This document shows, in pieces, positions 26,683 to 36,223 of a stretch of DNA of 48,352 nucleotides (position 1 is the stretch's first letter; each line of letters starts with the position of its first letter). The notes beneath the pieces are model-generated. The model was given only the letters and a program-made list of their open reading frames with translations, was not told the DNA's origin and searched no databases. Origin of the DNA: Betaproteobacteria bacterium HGW-Betaproteobacteria-16 (GTDB lineage Bacteria > Pseudomonadota > Gammaproteobacteria > Burkholderiales > Burkholderiaceae_C); assembly GCA_002840835.1 (NCBI GenBank), contig PHCQ01000036.1, positions 1 to 48,352 of the forward strand, in the 5' to 3' direction. The position numbers were made by a program, and so were the translations under genes.

Positions 26683-27933
26683 ATGTCCTCGACCTCCCAT
26701 CCTGCCGCTGCGCCGGCACATCACCACCTCAGCCTCTGGCAGGTGCTTGCCTGTGGCGCGGCCATTGTCACCTTGTCCATGGGTATCCGGCACGGTTTCG
26801 GCCTCTGGCTGCAGCCCATCACCATGGCCCAGGGCTGGACACGCGAGACGTTCTCCTTCGCCATGGCCATCCAGAACCTGTCCTGGGGCGCCTTCGGCAT
26901 CTTCGCCGGCATGGCCGCCGACCGGTTTGGCGCCTTTCGGGTGCTGCTGGTGGGCGCGGTGCTTTACGCTGCCGGACTGGTGGGCATGGCCTTGTCCACA
27001 TCCTCCATCGCTTTTGCCATGACGACTGGCGTGCTGATCGGCGCCGCACAGGCCGGCACAACCTATGCGGTCATCTATGGCGTGATCGGGCGCCAGATAC
27101 CGGCCGAAAAGCGCTCGTGGGCCATGGGTGTGGCCGCGGCGGCCGGGTCTTTTGGCCAGTTTCTGATGGTGCCGGTGGAAGGCTGGCTGATCAGCAGCTT
27201 CGGCTGGCAGGAAGCGCTGCTGTTCCTGGGTGCGGCGGTGCTGCTGATCATGCCGCTGGGCCTGGGCCTGCGCGAGCCGGGGTTTGCTGGCGGCACTGCC
27301 CCGGTGCGCGACCAGAGCATCATGAGCGCGCTGCGCGAGGCCCTGCGCTACCGCAGCTTCCAATTGCTTATGGCGGGCTATTTCGTCTGTGGCTTTCAGG
27401 TGGTGTTCATCGGTGTGCACATGCCCAGCTACCTCAAGGACAATGGCCTGTCTCCCCAGGTGGCCAGCTATGCACTGGCGCTGATCGGCCTGTTCAACGT
27501 CATTGGCACGTATGCAGCCGGCGCCCTGGGGCAGCGGCTGGCCAAGCGCCACATCCTGGCATTCATCTATCTGGCTCGCGCCGTGGTCATTTCGATCTTC
27601 CTGATCGCGCCGCTCACCCCCATGAGCGTGTACGTGTTCGCCAGTGTCATGGGACTGCTCTGGCTCTCCACGATCCCACCCACCAACGCCGTGGTGGCGC
27701 AGATTTTCGGTGTGGCGCACCTGTCGATGCTGGGCGGCTTCGTGTTCTTCAGTCACCAGATTGGCAGTTTCCTGGGGGTGTGGCTTGGCGGCGTGCTTTA
27801 CGACCGCACCGGCAGCTACGACATCGTCTGGTACATCGCCATCGGTTTGGGGGTGTTTGCGGCACTCATCAACCTGCCAGTGCGCGAGTCACCCATTGCC
27901 CGCGGCCCACAACGCATGGGAGCGGCGGCATGA
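26683..27933 (+). CDS. MFS transporter
   Basis: A 416-residue major facilitator protein with 12 predicted helices, close to the oxalate/formate or monocarboxylate antiporter subgroup by features such as GIRHGFGLWLQPITMAQGWTRE, NLSWGAFGIFAGMAADRFG (motif A) and GGFVFFSHQIGSFLGVWLGG. The N-terminal HHHL stretch is cytoplasmic. ATG at 26683 is preferred; a GTG at 26656 would add nine residues. It ends in an ATGA overlap with a 40-residue gene. The substrate is unknown; a small organic anion is likely. Confidence 0.9.
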   Translation: MSSTSHPAAAPAHHHLSLWQVLACGAAIVTLSMGIRHGFGLWLQPITMAQGWTRETFSFAMAIQNLSWGAFGIFAGMAADRFGAFRVLLVGAVLYAAGLVGMALSTSSIAFAMTTGVLIGAAQAGTTYAVIYGVIGRQIPAEKRSWAMGVAAAAGSFGQFLMVPVEGWLISSFGWQEALLFLGAAVLLIMPLGLGLREPGFAGGTAPVRDQSIMSALREALRYRSFQLLMAGYFVCGFQVVFIGVHMPSYLKDNGLSPQVASYALALIGLFNVIGTYAAGALGQRLAKRHILAFIYLARAVVISIFLIAPLTPMSVYVFASVMGLLWLSTIPPTNAVVAQIFGVAHLSMLGGFVFFSHQIGSFLGVWLGGVLYDRTGSYDIVWYIAIGLGVFAALINLPVRESPIARGPQRMGAAA

Positions 27934-28052
27934 CAGCCGCCCGGCTCGCGGTATGGGCGGCCATTGCACTGGCTCTGCTGGGTACGCTCATGCTCTACAA
28001 CCAGCCGGGGTTTCTGGTGAACCTAGCTGATCAGCTCTGGAGCTGCTTCTGA
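27930..28052 (+). CDS. 40-residue single-helix membrane peptide
   Basis: A 40-residue predicted membrane peptide: TAARLAVWAAIALALLGTLM forms one helix, followed by a conserved-looking NQPGFLVNLADQLWSCF. Its ATG overlaps the MFS stop (ATGA), and its own stop overlaps the methyltransferase start (TGATG), so it is tightly coupled on both sides. Small proteins with an NxPxFLVxLADQLWxCF ending are familiar in Burkholderiales beside methyltransferases, which supports coding, but no function is known. Confidence 0.75.
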   Translation: MTAARLAVWAAIALALLGTLMLYNQPGFLVNLADQLWSCF

Positions 28053-28606
28053 TGCACGGCAACGAAGCACCCTCGCCCTGGGTCCAGCGCTGGACCCACC
28101 TGATTGCGCCAGGGGGATCGGTACTGGACGTGGCCTGCGGCCATGGCCGACACATGCGATGGCTGGCTGCTGCGGGCCACAGAGTCACCGGCGTCGACCG
28201 TTCGCCCGAGGCCATCGCCTCAGTCGAGACACTGGGTCGTGCGGTGCAGGCCGACATTGAAAACAGGGCCTGGCCCTTTGAGGGCGAAATGTTTGACGCG
28301 GTGGTGGTCACCAATTACCTGTGGCGCCCGCTGATGAACACCTTGCTGGACAGCGTGGCGCCAGGTGGCGTGCTGATCTACGAGACCTTCGCGGCCGGCA
28401 ACGAATCCGTCGGCAAGCCCTCACGACCCGACTTCCTGCTTCAACCCGGTGAACTGCTCCGGATCTGCGAGCACATGCACGTGGTCGCATTTGAAGATGG
28501 CTTCTGCGACCAGCCGGCGCGCTTCATCCAGCGCATCGTGGCGGTACGAAAACCGACAACACCGCCCGCCCTGCCCCCGCGCCATTCCCTGGCGGCCACT
28601 GGGTAG
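28052..28606 (+). CDS. Class I SAM-dependent methyltransferase
   Basis: A 184-residue cytoplasmic Rossmann-fold methyltransferase. Motif I is SVLDVACGHGRHMRWLA (about 25-41), the acidic SAM ribose ligand follows in VTGVDRSPEAI, and the later VVVTNYLWRP and APGGVLIYETFA complete the fold. It is similar in size to TehB-type and small-molecule methyltransferases. The start overlaps the 40-residue gene. The substrate is unknown. Confidence 0.88.
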   Translation: MHGNEAPSPWVQRWTHLIAPGGSVLDVACGHGRHMRWLAAAGHRVTGVDRSPEAIASVETLGRAVQADIENRAWPFEGEMFDAVVVTNYLWRPLMNTLLDSVAPGGVLIYETFAAGNESVGKPSRPDFLLQPGELLRICEHMHVVAFEDGFCDQPARFIQRIVAVRKPTTPPALPPRHSLAATG

Positions 28607-28687
28607 AATGCATCACCCTCGTGCTTGCGCGTCGCCGATCGCCCATGGTCTGGCCCGCGAGACACGCTTTCTTTGAGCAACTGGCTT

Positions 28688-29575
28688 ATGAACACCATTA
28701 CCGGCAGCACCGTTGCCCTGGTCACACCCATGCTGGAAGACGGCAGCGTGGACTATCCCACCCTGCGTGAACTGATCGACTGGCACATCGCAGAAGGCAC
28801 CGACTGCATCGGTGTGGTCGGCACCACCGGCGAATCGCCCACGGTGACCGTGGAAGAGCACTGTGAAATCATCCGGGTTTCGGTCGAGCAGGCGGCCAAG
28901 CGCGTGCCCATCATGGCAGGCTGCGGCGCCAACTCCACGGCAGAAGCCATTGAACTGGCCCGCTTTGCCCAGGGCGTGGGCGCCGACTGCCAGCTGCAAG
29001 TGGTGCCCTACTACAACAAGCCCACCCAGGAAGGCCAGTACCAGCATTTCAAGGCCATCGCTGAAGCCTCTGGCGACCTGCCCATCGTGCTCTACAACGT
29101 GCCCGGCCGCAGCGTGGCCGACATGTCTGTTGACACCACCCTGCGTCTGGCCCAGATCGACGGTATCGTCGGCATCAAGGACGCCACCGGCAACATCGAG
29201 CGGGCGCAATGGCTCATTCGCGAAGCGCCAGAGGGTTTTGCCATCTATTCCGGCGACGACCCCACCGCCGTGGCCTTGATGCTGTGTGGCGGCCAGGGCA
29301 ACATCAGCGTGACGGCCAATATTGCGCCACGCCTGATGCATGAACTGTGCGCGGCGGCCATGGCCGGTGACGCACGACGCGCCATGGACATCCAGTTCCG
29401 CCTGATGCCGGTGCACAAGCACCTGTTCGTCGAATCCAATCCAATTCCACTCAAGTGGGCGATGGCCCGCATGGGTTTGTGTGGTCCGGCGCTGCGCCTG
29501 CCCCTCACACCCATGGCAGCTGCGTACGAATCCATCGTGGAAAGCGCCTTGCAGGACAGCGGCCTGATCGCCTGA
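28688..29575 (+). CDS. dapA: 4-hydroxy-tetrahydrodipicolinate synthase
   Basis: A 295-residue TIM-barrel enzyme that condenses pyruvate with aspartate semialdehyde in lysine and peptidoglycan precursor synthesis. The Schiff-base Lys is K164 in GIKDATGN, with Tyr136 and Arg141 in VLYNVPGR, and Thr47/Thr48 in GTTGESPT. The ATG at 28688 gives the standard N-terminus; an in-frame start at 28625 is upstream of family homology. The next gene is bamC, an order conserved in proteobacteria. Confidence 0.97.
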   Translation: MNTITGSTVALVTPMLEDGSVDYPTLRELIDWHIAEGTDCIGVVGTTGESPTVTVEEHCEIIRVSVEQAAKRVPIMAGCGANSTAEAIELARFAQGVGADCQLQVVPYYNKPTQEGQYQHFKAIAEASGDLPIVLYNVPGRSVADMSVDTTLRLAQIDGIVGIKDATGNIERAQWLIREAPEGFAIYSGDDPTAVALMLCGGQGNISVTANIAPRLMHELCAAAMAGDARRAMDIQFRLMPVHKHLFVESNPIPLKWAMARMGLCGPALRLPLTPMAAAYESIVESALQDSGLIA

Positions 29576-29631
29576 ACCTCTGCGACCTGTCAGACTCCTA
29601 CCTGCCATCCCCTGAACAACCGAGTCCATTC

Positions 29632-30771
29632 ATGCTTCCATTGAACGCGTCAACGCCCATCTCCCGCCCGCAGGTTGACACCGGTGCCACGCCTTTGCGC
29701 GCCACGCTGATTGCCATCACCGCCGCGGCCCTGTTCAGCGGTTGCACCGTGCTTCAGGAAGACAAGATCGACTACAAGAGCGCGCAGCGTGGCAGCACGC
29801 TGGAGGTTCCTCCCGATCTGACCCAGCTCAACCGCGACAACCGCTTCAGCGTGCCTGGCGCGACGGTGACGGCCAGCGGATTCGAAGCGGGCCAACCTGC
29901 TCAGCCGGGTGGCAGCACGGCGGCTTCAACCGTCGGTGACGTGCGCATAGAACGGGCGGGCAGCCAACGCTGGCTGGTGGTGGACCGCCCGGCCGATGCG
30001 CTCTGGGAACCGGTGCGCTCTTTCTGGCAAGAGAATGGTTTTGTGCTGGAGCTCGATCAGGAAGCGCTCGGCATCATGGAAACAGACTGGGCCGAAAACC
30101 GCGCCAAGCTGCCGCAGGACTTCATCCGCCGCACGCTGGGCCGAGTGCTCGACTCGTTCTACTCCACCGCAGAACGCGACCGCTTTCGCACGCGCCTGGA
30201 ACGCACGCCTTCAGGTGGCACGGAGATCTACATCAGCCACCGCGGCATGATTGAGGTCTACACCAACACGCAGAAGGAAGACACGCGTTGGCAACCCCGG
30301 CCGGCCGATGTGGAACTGGAAACCGAGTTCCTGCGCCGTCTGATGGTTCGTCTGGGTGTCAGCGAAGCACAATCCCAGGCCATCACGGCCACCGCACCCG
30401 TGGTGGCTGCCGCGCGCGTGACCACGGCCAACAACGTGCCCGTGATGCAATTTGAAGATGGCTTTGATCGCGGATGGCGCCGGGTGGGTCTGGCACTGGA
30501 CCGCACCGGTTTCACCGTCGAGGATCGCAACCGCAGTCAGGGGATTTACTTCGTTCGCTATGTCGAGCCACGCGCCGACAAAGGTCAGCCAGGACTGATC
30601 AGCCGCATGTTTGGTGCCTCCAGAGCCGAAGATGCGCCGGTGCGGTACCGGGTGTCGGTGGTCAGCACCGACAACATCACCACCGTGACCGTGCTTTCCA
30701 GCGAGGGACGGCCCGACAGTTCCGAGAACGCCCAGCGCATCCTGAAGCTTCTGGCTGACGACCTCAAGTAA
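29632..30771 (+). CDS. bamC: Outer-membrane assembly lipoprotein BamC
   Basis: A 379-residue BamC lipoprotein of the BAM complex that inserts outer-membrane beta-barrels. The lipobox is LFSGC with C38. After it comes the unstructured BamD-binding segment with DKIDYKSA and LEVPPDLTQL, then two helix-grip domains separated near residue 260. The signal peptide has an unusually long polar start (about 22 residues before the hydrophobic core), but no later ATG exists. It follows dapA by 56 bases and ends at a strong hairpin. Confidence 0.93.
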   Translation: MLPLNASTPISRPQVDTGATPLRATLIAITAAALFSGCTVLQEDKIDYKSAQRGSTLEVPPDLTQLNRDNRFSVPGATVTASGFEAGQPAQPGGSTAASTVGDVRIERAGSQRWLVVDRPADALWEPVRSFWQENGFVLELDQEALGIMETDWAENRAKLPQDFIRRTLGRVLDSFYSTAERDRFRTRLERTPSGGTEIYISHRGMIEVYTNTQKEDTRWQPRPADVELETEFLRRLMVRLGVSEAQSQAITATAPVVAAARVTTANNVPVMQFEDGFDRGWRRVGLALDRTGFTVEDRNRSQGIYFVRYVEPRADKGQPGLISRMFGASRAEDAPVRYRVSVVSTDNITTVTVLSSEGRPDSSENAQRILKLLADDLK

Positions 30772-30789
30772 GGCTCCACCTGCCGCAGC

Positions 30790-30826
30790 CCATGAAAAAA
30801 CCGCCCCAGTGGCGGTTTTTTCATGG
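30790..30826. terminator. Bidirectional terminator between bamC and lipoprotein gene
   Basis: A perfect 16-bp stem (30790-30805 with 30811-30826) around loop CCAGT includes A6/T6 blocks. It can end bamC on the plus strand and the lipoprotein gene on the minus strand. Confidence 0.92.
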
Positions 30827-30930
30827 AGAGCTCACGGCACTGAGGGCATGGACAACCTGACGATGCCGGTGACAGGTTCAGGTCACCCGCGAGTTTCGCT
30901 GCGTCCCGGAAGGATGCTCCTGACAAGCAC

Positions 30931-31308
30931 TCACTGCACCTGTTTTTTTGCTGCCTCGGCAGCCGCCTTGGCGGCATCGGAAGCCCGTTGTGCAGCGTCC
31001 GCGGCTGCCTCGGCAGCGGCAGCGCCCGCTTCCTCGGCCGCCTTCATTGCCGCCTCACCGGCCTCGGTCGCGCTTTCTGCAATGGCACCTGTCGCCTCTT
31101 TGGCGACCTCCGCACCATCTTCGGCCGCTTCTTTGGCCGCCTCGCCGACGGCCGCCGCACCTTCCTTGACCTCTTCTGCTGCCTCCGAAGCCGCGTTCCT
31201 GGTGGACTCGACGGCGGATGGCACAACCACCGCCGGCTCTTCCGGTTTGCTGCAGGCGGACATCGCCGTGGCGGTCAGCAAAGCGGCGAACAAGATGGCT
31301 GTTTTCAT
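30931..31308 (-). CDS. Ala/Glu-rich helical lipoprotein
   Basis: A 125-residue protein with a short signal peptide and lipobox MSAC (C19). The remainder is almost wholly Ala, Glu and Lys in repeated heptad or 11-residue-like blocks (EAAEEVKEGAAAV, KEAAEDGAEVAKEAT, AAADAAQRASDAAKAA), so it forms a long amphipathic helix or coiled coil. It resembles apolipoprotein/LEA-like envelope proteins or murein-lipoprotein-like spacers by composition only. No function is assigned. It is a single gene on the minus strand with an opposing terminator. Confidence 0.8.
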   Translation of the reverse strand: MKTAILFAALLTATAMSACSKPEEPAVVVPSAVESTRNAASEAAEEVKEGAAAVGEAAKEAAEDGAEVAKEATGAIAESATEAGEAAMKAAEEAGAAAAEAAADAAQRASDAAKAAAEAAKKQVQ

Positions 31309-31519
31309 GGCGAAAGCTCCCTTGAATGAAATGATGAGGTCACCGGACCACCGGCGAATGAAGACGAATAAGCTGGATTAGCCGGCGTCAGCAAACCCTG
31401 AAAGCAAGTGCAACCGAGCGTGGCGACACATCCAGAACGATGGCTGCTTTCCGACGCGGCCAGATGATACGCCCGAAGGACGCTGGCATCATCCCGCCAA
31501 CCAACGCTTTCATTTCTTA

Positions 31520-31537
31520 CGCATTTGCAAAAATGCG
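31520..31537 (-). terminator. Weak hairpin after the 171-residue gene
   Basis: CGCATTT pairs with AAATGCG around a 4-base loop, 27 bases past the minus-strand stop. The stem is short and no T tract follows, so it is at best a weak terminator. Confidence 0.3.
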
Positions 31538-31563
31538 GCCCTGTCCGCACGCCGCAGCGCCCT

Positions 31564-32079
31564 CTACAGACCCAAGGTGCTTGCCGGAAACGAAGGTGAC
31601 GCCTTGTGCCATCCGGCATCCAGACGCTCGCCCAGCGCCACGCGCCGGGCGGCGTCGAACGTGGCGACCACCACGTTGTGTTTCAGGTCCAGTCTCTCCA
31701 TGGTCCATTGGGGGGTCCACAGCGCGCTGGGCAGCTCGCCCCCTGTCCCGCGACCAGTGGCACGGGCCTCCACCAGGTGCGACCACATCACGCGCCACTG
31801 CACAAATCGGGGATGGCGTTGCTGAAGCACGGAAAAGTCCTGCGCCAGCAGATGCAGGGAGCGCCCGCTGGCCGACCAGGTCTGCATCGATTCGATCACT
31901 GAGCGCTCACCCAGTGGCCAATCGGCGAAGTCCGGGTCGCACCACACCATCTTCACCCAGCCCTCGGATGCAGCGGCAGCGATGGCCTGTCGCACCAGAT
32001 CAACGAACGCACGGCGACCCAGTATGCGCCCCTCGGGCAGAGAGGGGGTATCGAGAGTCTGGTCAGTGGTGGGATTCAT
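31564..32079 (-). CDS. Conserved hypothetical protein after RoxA-like gene
   Basis: A 171-residue cytoplasmic protein, not recognised with certainty. It has a mixed alpha/beta look, with VKMVWCDPDFADWPLGERSVIESM and RHPRFVQWRVMWSHLVEARAT as the most conserved-looking segments. A WP(L)GERxVIxSMxxW pattern followed by a LHLLAQDF strand suggests a small Rossmann-like or phospholipase D-like half domain. It follows the RoxA-like gene by 29 bases on the same strand, so the two are probably co-transcribed. Confidence 0.75.
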   Translation of the reverse strand: MNPTTDQTLDTPSLPEGRILGRRAFVDLVRQAIAAAASEGWVKMVWCDPDFADWPLGERSVIESMQTWSASGRSLHLLAQDFSVLQQRHPRFVQWRVMWSHLVEARATGRGTGGELPSALWTPQWTMERLDLKHNVVVATFDAARRVALGERLDAGWHKASPSFPASTLGL

Positions 32080-32108
32080 GAAACAAGCCTCGCTGATCTG
32101 TGCAACGG

Positions 32109-33269
32109 TCAGGTTCGGTCTGGATCGGTGAGCTGCAGCCAGCCTGCTTCAAACCAGTCCTGCAGCAACGCCAGCGCCGCGGCGCTTGCCTTGCGCACGT
32201 CGCTCGCGGCGAGCTGCCGCTGGTCGGCGAGACGACGCATGAGACGCGCATCCGCCCCGCCTGCCAGAAAACCCTCTCCATTGATGAACACATGGCGATC
32301 GTCGTACATCATGCGGGTTCGGCGGTCCAGGTGCAAGGCCCCTGGCGACCAGGCGCCAGCGGGTTGATCGAACCACACGCGCGGCTTGGGTTCCGTCATG
32401 ACCTCGCCCAATGCGCAGGCCAGTGTCTGGCGTTGCGCCAGCAGGCGCTGCAGAGCGTCGGCCGCAAAGGCCTCCAGCGCAGGCGGCATGGCAGCGGGCG
32501 TCGATGTGGCTGACTGGCTCCGATCGGCGTAGAGTGTGGTGTCTTCAAATTCATCGGCCATTCGCTGCAACAGCTCACCGGCCAGGCCGCCGCGCTGCGG
32601 GACGCGAAAACCGACCGAATAGGTCATGCAATCGCCACCCACGGCCACGCCGTCGTGGGCCCATCGAGGCGGCAGGTAGAGCATGTCACCCGGGCCAAGC
32701 AGGTGCTCTTCTTCGGCCTCGAAGTGACTCAGGATCTTCAAGGGCACATCCGGCTCCAGCGACAGGTCTTTCTGCCGACCAATGCGCCAGCGGCGTTGTC
32801 CGCTGACCTGAAGCAGGAAGACGTCGTAGCTGTCAAAGTGGGGGCCGACGCCGCCACCATCGCTGGCCCAGGAAATCATCAGGTCGTCGAGCCGAGCGTC
32901 CGGCACAAACCGGAACCTCTGAAGCAAGGCGTGGGCAGCATCCAGATGGGTATCCACCCCCTGAACCAGCAGCGTCCAGCCCTTCTTCTTCAGCGGGGGA
33001 AACGCGCGCGGCGAGAAAGGGCCGTGCTTGAGCGTCCAACCAGATTCCCTGTGTTCAATCAGCCGTGACTCCACCGCGTCGTCCGTGGTCATGGCGAACA
33101 GCGCCTGGCGGCTGAGCAATGGAGCGAAATCGGGCAGTGCGTTGCGGATCAGCAGCGGCTTCTTCTGCCAATGGCGCTGCATGAAGCGGGCCGGAGAAAG
33201 ACCACCCAGCAAAGCGGAAGGCTCGTGGGGCGACGGGACAATGGAGCTGGTGGCGTGGGCGGGTGTCAT
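32109..33269 (-). CDS. roxA: JmjC/cupin ribosomal protein oxygenase (RoxA/YcfD-like)
   Basis: A 386-residue 2-oxoglutarate/Fe(II) oxygenase related to YcfD, which hydroxylates an Arg of ribosomal protein L16. The iron triad is H144 and D146 (GPHFDSYD) and H205 (RWAHDG). The preceding FMQRHWQKKPLLIRNAL (about 29-45) is the family's N-terminal signature, and the C-terminal part after 230 is a winged-helix-like dimer module. Only 14 bases separate its ATG from the divergent FKBP gene, so the promoters must lie inside neighbouring coding sequence or the start is further in. Substrate inferred from family. Confidence 0.88.
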   Translation of the reverse strand: MTPAHATSSIVPSPHEPSALLGGLSPARFMQRHWQKKPLLIRNALPDFAPLLSRQALFAMTTDDAVESRLIEHRESGWTLKHGPFSPRAFPPLKKKGWTLLVQGVDTHLDAAHALLQRFRFVPDARLDDLMISWASDGGGVGPHFDSYDVFLLQVSGQRRWRIGRQKDLSLEPDVPLKILSHFEAEEEHLLGPGDMLYLPPRWAHDGVAVGGDCMTYSVGFRVPQRGGLAGELLQRMADEFEDTTLYADRSQSATSTPAAMPPALEAFAADALQRLLAQRQTLACALGEVMTEPKPRVWFDQPAGAWSPGALHLDRRTRMMYDDRHVFINGEGFLAGGADARLMRRLADQRQLAASDVRKASAAALALLQDWFEAGWLQLTDPDRT

Positions 33270-33283
33270 GGGACAATTGTCGG

Positions 33284-33835
33284 ATGAAAATTTCTGAACA
33301 ATGCGTGGTCGCGTTGACCTGGACGCTCAAAGACACATTGGGTGAAGAACTCGATACGCTCGACGAACCGGTTGAATTCCTGGTTGGTGGAACCGATCTG
33401 CTCGACAAGATAGAAGATGCGCTGCAGGGCCATGTCGCCGGGGACACGATTGAACTGCACCTGGAACCTCAGAACGCGTTCGGCGACTACGACGACCGTC
33501 TGCTTTTCCTTGAACCCCGCCACCTGTTCCCCGAGCACATCGAAGAGGGCATGGGGTTTGAAGGTTTACCTGAAGGCGGTAACCCCGCAGCGCCGAAGGA
33601 TCGACTGTACTTCGTCAGCGACATCTACCCCGAACATGTGGTGCTTGATGGCAACCACCCTCTGGCGGGCATTGCCTTGCGCATCACGATGAAGGTGCAT
33701 GCCGTTCGCGAAGCCACATTGAACGAAGTCGGCCTGGGCACGCTGGGCACGGGCTTCTTCCGCATGCAGATCGACCCCAACCAGCCTGCCGGCGAAGGCG
33801 AAGACCCTTCAACAGGATCGCACACGCTTCATTGA
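33284..33835 (+). CDS. FKBP-type peptidyl-prolyl isomerase (SlyD-like)
   Basis: A 183-residue SlyD/SlpA-type prolyl isomerase and chaperone. The FKBP core is VVALTWTLKDTLGEELDTLDEPVEFLVGG and the closing strand HPLAGIALRITMKVHAVREA; between them lies the insert-in-flap chaperone domain (about 70-125), with EPQNAFGDYDDRLLFLEPR before it. It lacks a His-rich metal tail. ATG at 33284 gives the family N-terminus. It is divergent from the RoxA-like gene by 14 bases, possibly both acting on new ribosomal or other nascent proteins. Confidence 0.9.
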   Translation: MKISEQCVVALTWTLKDTLGEELDTLDEPVEFLVGGTDLLDKIEDALQGHVAGDTIELHLEPQNAFGDYDDRLLFLEPRHLFPEHIEEGMGFEGLPEGGNPAAPKDRLYFVSDIYPEHVVLDGNHPLAGIALRITMKVHAVREATLNEVGLGTLGTGFFRMQIDPNQPAGEGEDPSTGSHTLH

Positions 33836-33856
33836 AAGCCTTGAAAAGCCTTGCCA

Positions 33857-33877
33857 CGGGCTGTTGTTCACAGCCCG
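33857..33877. terminator. Hairpin between convergent genes
   Basis: CGGGCTGT (33857-33864) pairs with ACAGCCCG (33870-33877) around a 5-base loop. It lies between the convergent FKBP and dut genes. With no T tract, its strength is uncertain. Confidence 0.5.
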
Positions 33878-33947
33878 GCCACGCGCGAGTTATCAATGCG
33901 CGGGGGCGTTCCGGAGAGGCAGCTGGCTGCGCTGCCATTGACGGCGC

Positions 33948-34424
33948 CTATCCCCGTCCCGTCGAGCCGTAGCCGCCTGAACCGCGCTCGCTGGCTTCAG
34001 CAAAGTCGTCCACCACGCGAAAGCTCGCCTGCACCACAGGCACGATCACCATCTGCGCAATGCGCTCCATGGGTTCGATCGTGAAGGGCACATCGCTGCG
34101 GTTCCACGCGCTGACCATCAGTTGCCCCTGGTAATCGCTGTCGATCAGGCCCACCAGATTGCCCAGCACGATGCCGTGCTTATGACCCAACCCGGAGCGC
34201 GGCAGGATCATGGCCGCGAAGCCCGGGTCGGCCAGATGAATGGCCAGACCGGTGGGGACCAGTTGCCAGGCATTGGGTGCCAGCGTCAACGGCGCATCCA
34301 GGCAGGCCCTCAGGTCCAGCCCGGCGCTACCGGGCGTGGCGTAGGCTGGCAACTGCTCACGCAGGCGTTCGTCAAGGACTCTGACATCAATGTGCATGGT
34401 CGCGGCGGCGGCACTGGCGCTCAT
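33948..34424 (-). CDS. dut: dUTP diphosphatase
   Basis: A trimeric dUTPase that removes dUTP and makes dUMP for thymidylate. The five motifs are visible: [40 protein letters not shown] and a C-terminal [12 protein letters not shown]. The ATG at 34424 overlaps the preceding TRAP permease stop (ATGA) and gives 158 residues; an internal Met at 34397 gives the common N-terminus MHIDVRVLD and 149 residues. Being the last gene of a TRAP operon is odd for a housekeeping enzyme. Confidence 0.95.
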   Translation of the reverse strand: MSASAAAATMHIDVRVLDERLREQLPAYATPGSAGLDLRACLDAPLTLAPNAWQLVPTGLAIHLADPGFAAMILPRSGLGHKHGIVLGNLVGLIDSDYQGQLMVSAWNRSDVPFTIEPMERIAQMVIVPVVQASFRVVDDFAEASERGSGGYGSTGRG

Positions 34425-36223
34425 TCTGCTGCTCGCTTGATCGCCTCTTCCAGCGCCTTGGCAGGATCTTGCTCTGCCTCGGACTGCGGCTGACCGGGGG
34501 TGGCGTCGCTGCCCCCTGCTTCGGGCTCAGGGAGGCCAAAGTCTGGCGGTGGCAGCGGCTGGTCAAAACCTTGCAGGTCCTGCATGTTGTTGAGCATGTC
34601 GGTGACGGCCGCGTCGTCCACCACAACTTCCTTGTCCAGATTGCCCGTGACGATGCCCGGATTGAGCACGATGACAGCGACCATGATGACCTGCAGGATG
34701 ATGAAGGCGATGGATCCCTTGTAGATCTGCGCCGTCGTCACCGCCTTGATGCGCTTGCCGGTGATCACGTCATCGTAGTCGTTGCGGGCCGCCACGCTGC
34801 GCAGGTAGAACAGCGCGAAACCGAACGGTGGCGTGAGGAACGACGTCTGCAGGTTCATGGCCAGGATGATGCCGAACCAGATCAGGTTGATATCGAGCTT
34901 CTCGGCCACCGGTGCCAGCAGCGGAATGACGATGAAGGCAATTTCGAAGAAATCGATGAACATGCCCAGCACGAAGACCAGCGCGTTCACGAACAGCAGG
35001 AAGCCCAGTTGCCCACCCGGCAGTTTGTCGAACAGGTGCTCCACCCAGATGTGACCGTCCGCCGCATTGAAGGTGAAGCTGAACACCGTGGAACCGATCA
35101 GGATGAACATCACGAAGATGGCCAGCTTGGTGGTGTTCTCCAGCGCCTGCTTGAGCAAACTGAAAGACAGCGTGCGGCGGGCGCCAGCCATGATCAGCGC
35201 GCCCAGGGCGCCCATGGCGCCACCCTCGGTGGGTGTGGCAATGCCAAGAAAGATGGTACCCAGCACAAGGAAGATCAACACCAGCGGCGGGATCAGCACG
35301 AAGGTGACGCGTTCGGTCAGTCGGGAGAGCAGACCGATCTTGAACAATCGGTTAACCAGCGCCAGACCCAGCGCCAGAAAGGCGCCGATCGTGGTGGACA
35401 AGATGAACACCTCATCGCGTGGCGCCGGCAGTTCCCGGCCCAGCCATGGGTTCATCACGCTTTCGTGAATCTGCGCCCAGGTCACGCTCACGGCCGCACA
35501 GATGGCCAGCAGCAGCACCAGCGAGCGGTGGCCACTGGAGCCATTGGGCTCGTTGTAGATGCGGGCCTCGGGTGGCAGTGCCGGCACCCAGCCTGGCTTC
35601 ACCAGTGCAACGACCACAATGAACAGCAGGTACAGGCTAACCAGCATCAAGCCGGGCACCAGCGCACCCGCGTACATGTCGCCCACCGAGCGGCCGAGCT
35701 GGTCGGCCAGCACGATCAACACCAGCGAAGGCGGCAAGGCCTGCGCCAGCGTGCCCGAAGCGGTGATGGTGCCGGTGGCGATGGTGCGGTTGTACCCGTA
35801 GCGCAGCATGATCGGCATGGCGATCAGTCCCATGGAGATCACCGAAGCGGCCACCACGCCGGTGGTCGCAGCCAGCAATGCACCCACCAGCACCACTGCA
35901 ATGCCCACGCCGCCACGCAGCGGACCAAAGACCTGGCCCACCGTTTCCAGCAGGTCTTCGGCCATGCGGCTGCGCTCGAGGATGATGCCCATCAACGTGA
36001 AGAACGGAATCGCCAGCAGCGTGTCGTTCTGCATGATGCCGAAGACCCGCAGAGGCAGTGCCTGGAACAGGTTGGAGGGAAACAGCTCCAGCTCCATGCC
36101 GATGAAGCCAAAAAACAAACCTGTGGCGGCCAGCGAAAATGCCACCGGAAAACCCGCCAGCAGAAAGATCAGCAGGCCCGCGAACATCACGGGCACAAAA
36201 TTCTGGGTCAACAGCTCAATCAT
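34421..36223 (-). CDS. TRAP large permease, extended DctM/TakM type
   Basis: A 600-residue channel subunit, much longer than the usual 425-430. Core DctM motifs are [62 protein letters not shown] and [19 protein letters not shown]. The extra length comes from a central insertion (about 200-330) that adds helices, and an acidic, Pro-rich cytoplasmic tail (about 530-600). This long form goes with alpha-keto acid (TakP) binding proteins, present upstream here. ATGA overlaps join it to the small permease and to dut. Confidence 0.93.
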   Translation of the reverse strand: MIELLTQNFVPVMFAGLLIFLLAGFPVAFSLAATGLFFGFIGMELELFPSNLFQALPLRVFGIMQNDTLLAIPFFTLMGIILERSRMAEDLLETVGQVFGPLRGGVGIAVVLVGALLAATTGVVAASVISMGLIAMPIMLRYGYNRTIATGTITASGTLAQALPPSLVLIVLADQLGRSVGDMYAGALVPGLMLVSLYLLFIVVVALVKPGWVPALPPEARIYNEPNGSSGHRSLVLLLAICAAVSVTWAQIHESVMNPWLGRELPAPRDEVFILSTTIGAFLALGLALVNRLFKIGLLSRLTERVTFVLIPPLVLIFLVLGTIFLGIATPTEGGAMGALGALIMAGARRTLSFSLLKQALENTTKLAIFVMFILIGSTVFSFTFNAADGHIWVEHLFDKLPGGQLGFLLFVNALVFVLGMFIDFFEIAFIVIPLLAPVAEKLDINLIWFGIILAMNLQTSFLTPPFGFALFYLRSVAARNDYDDVITGKRIKAVTTAQIYKGSIAFIILQVIMVAVIVLNPGIVTGNLDKEVVVDDAAVTDMLNNMQDLQGFDQPLPPPDFGLPEPEAGGSDATPGQPQSEAEQDPAKALEEAIKRAAE

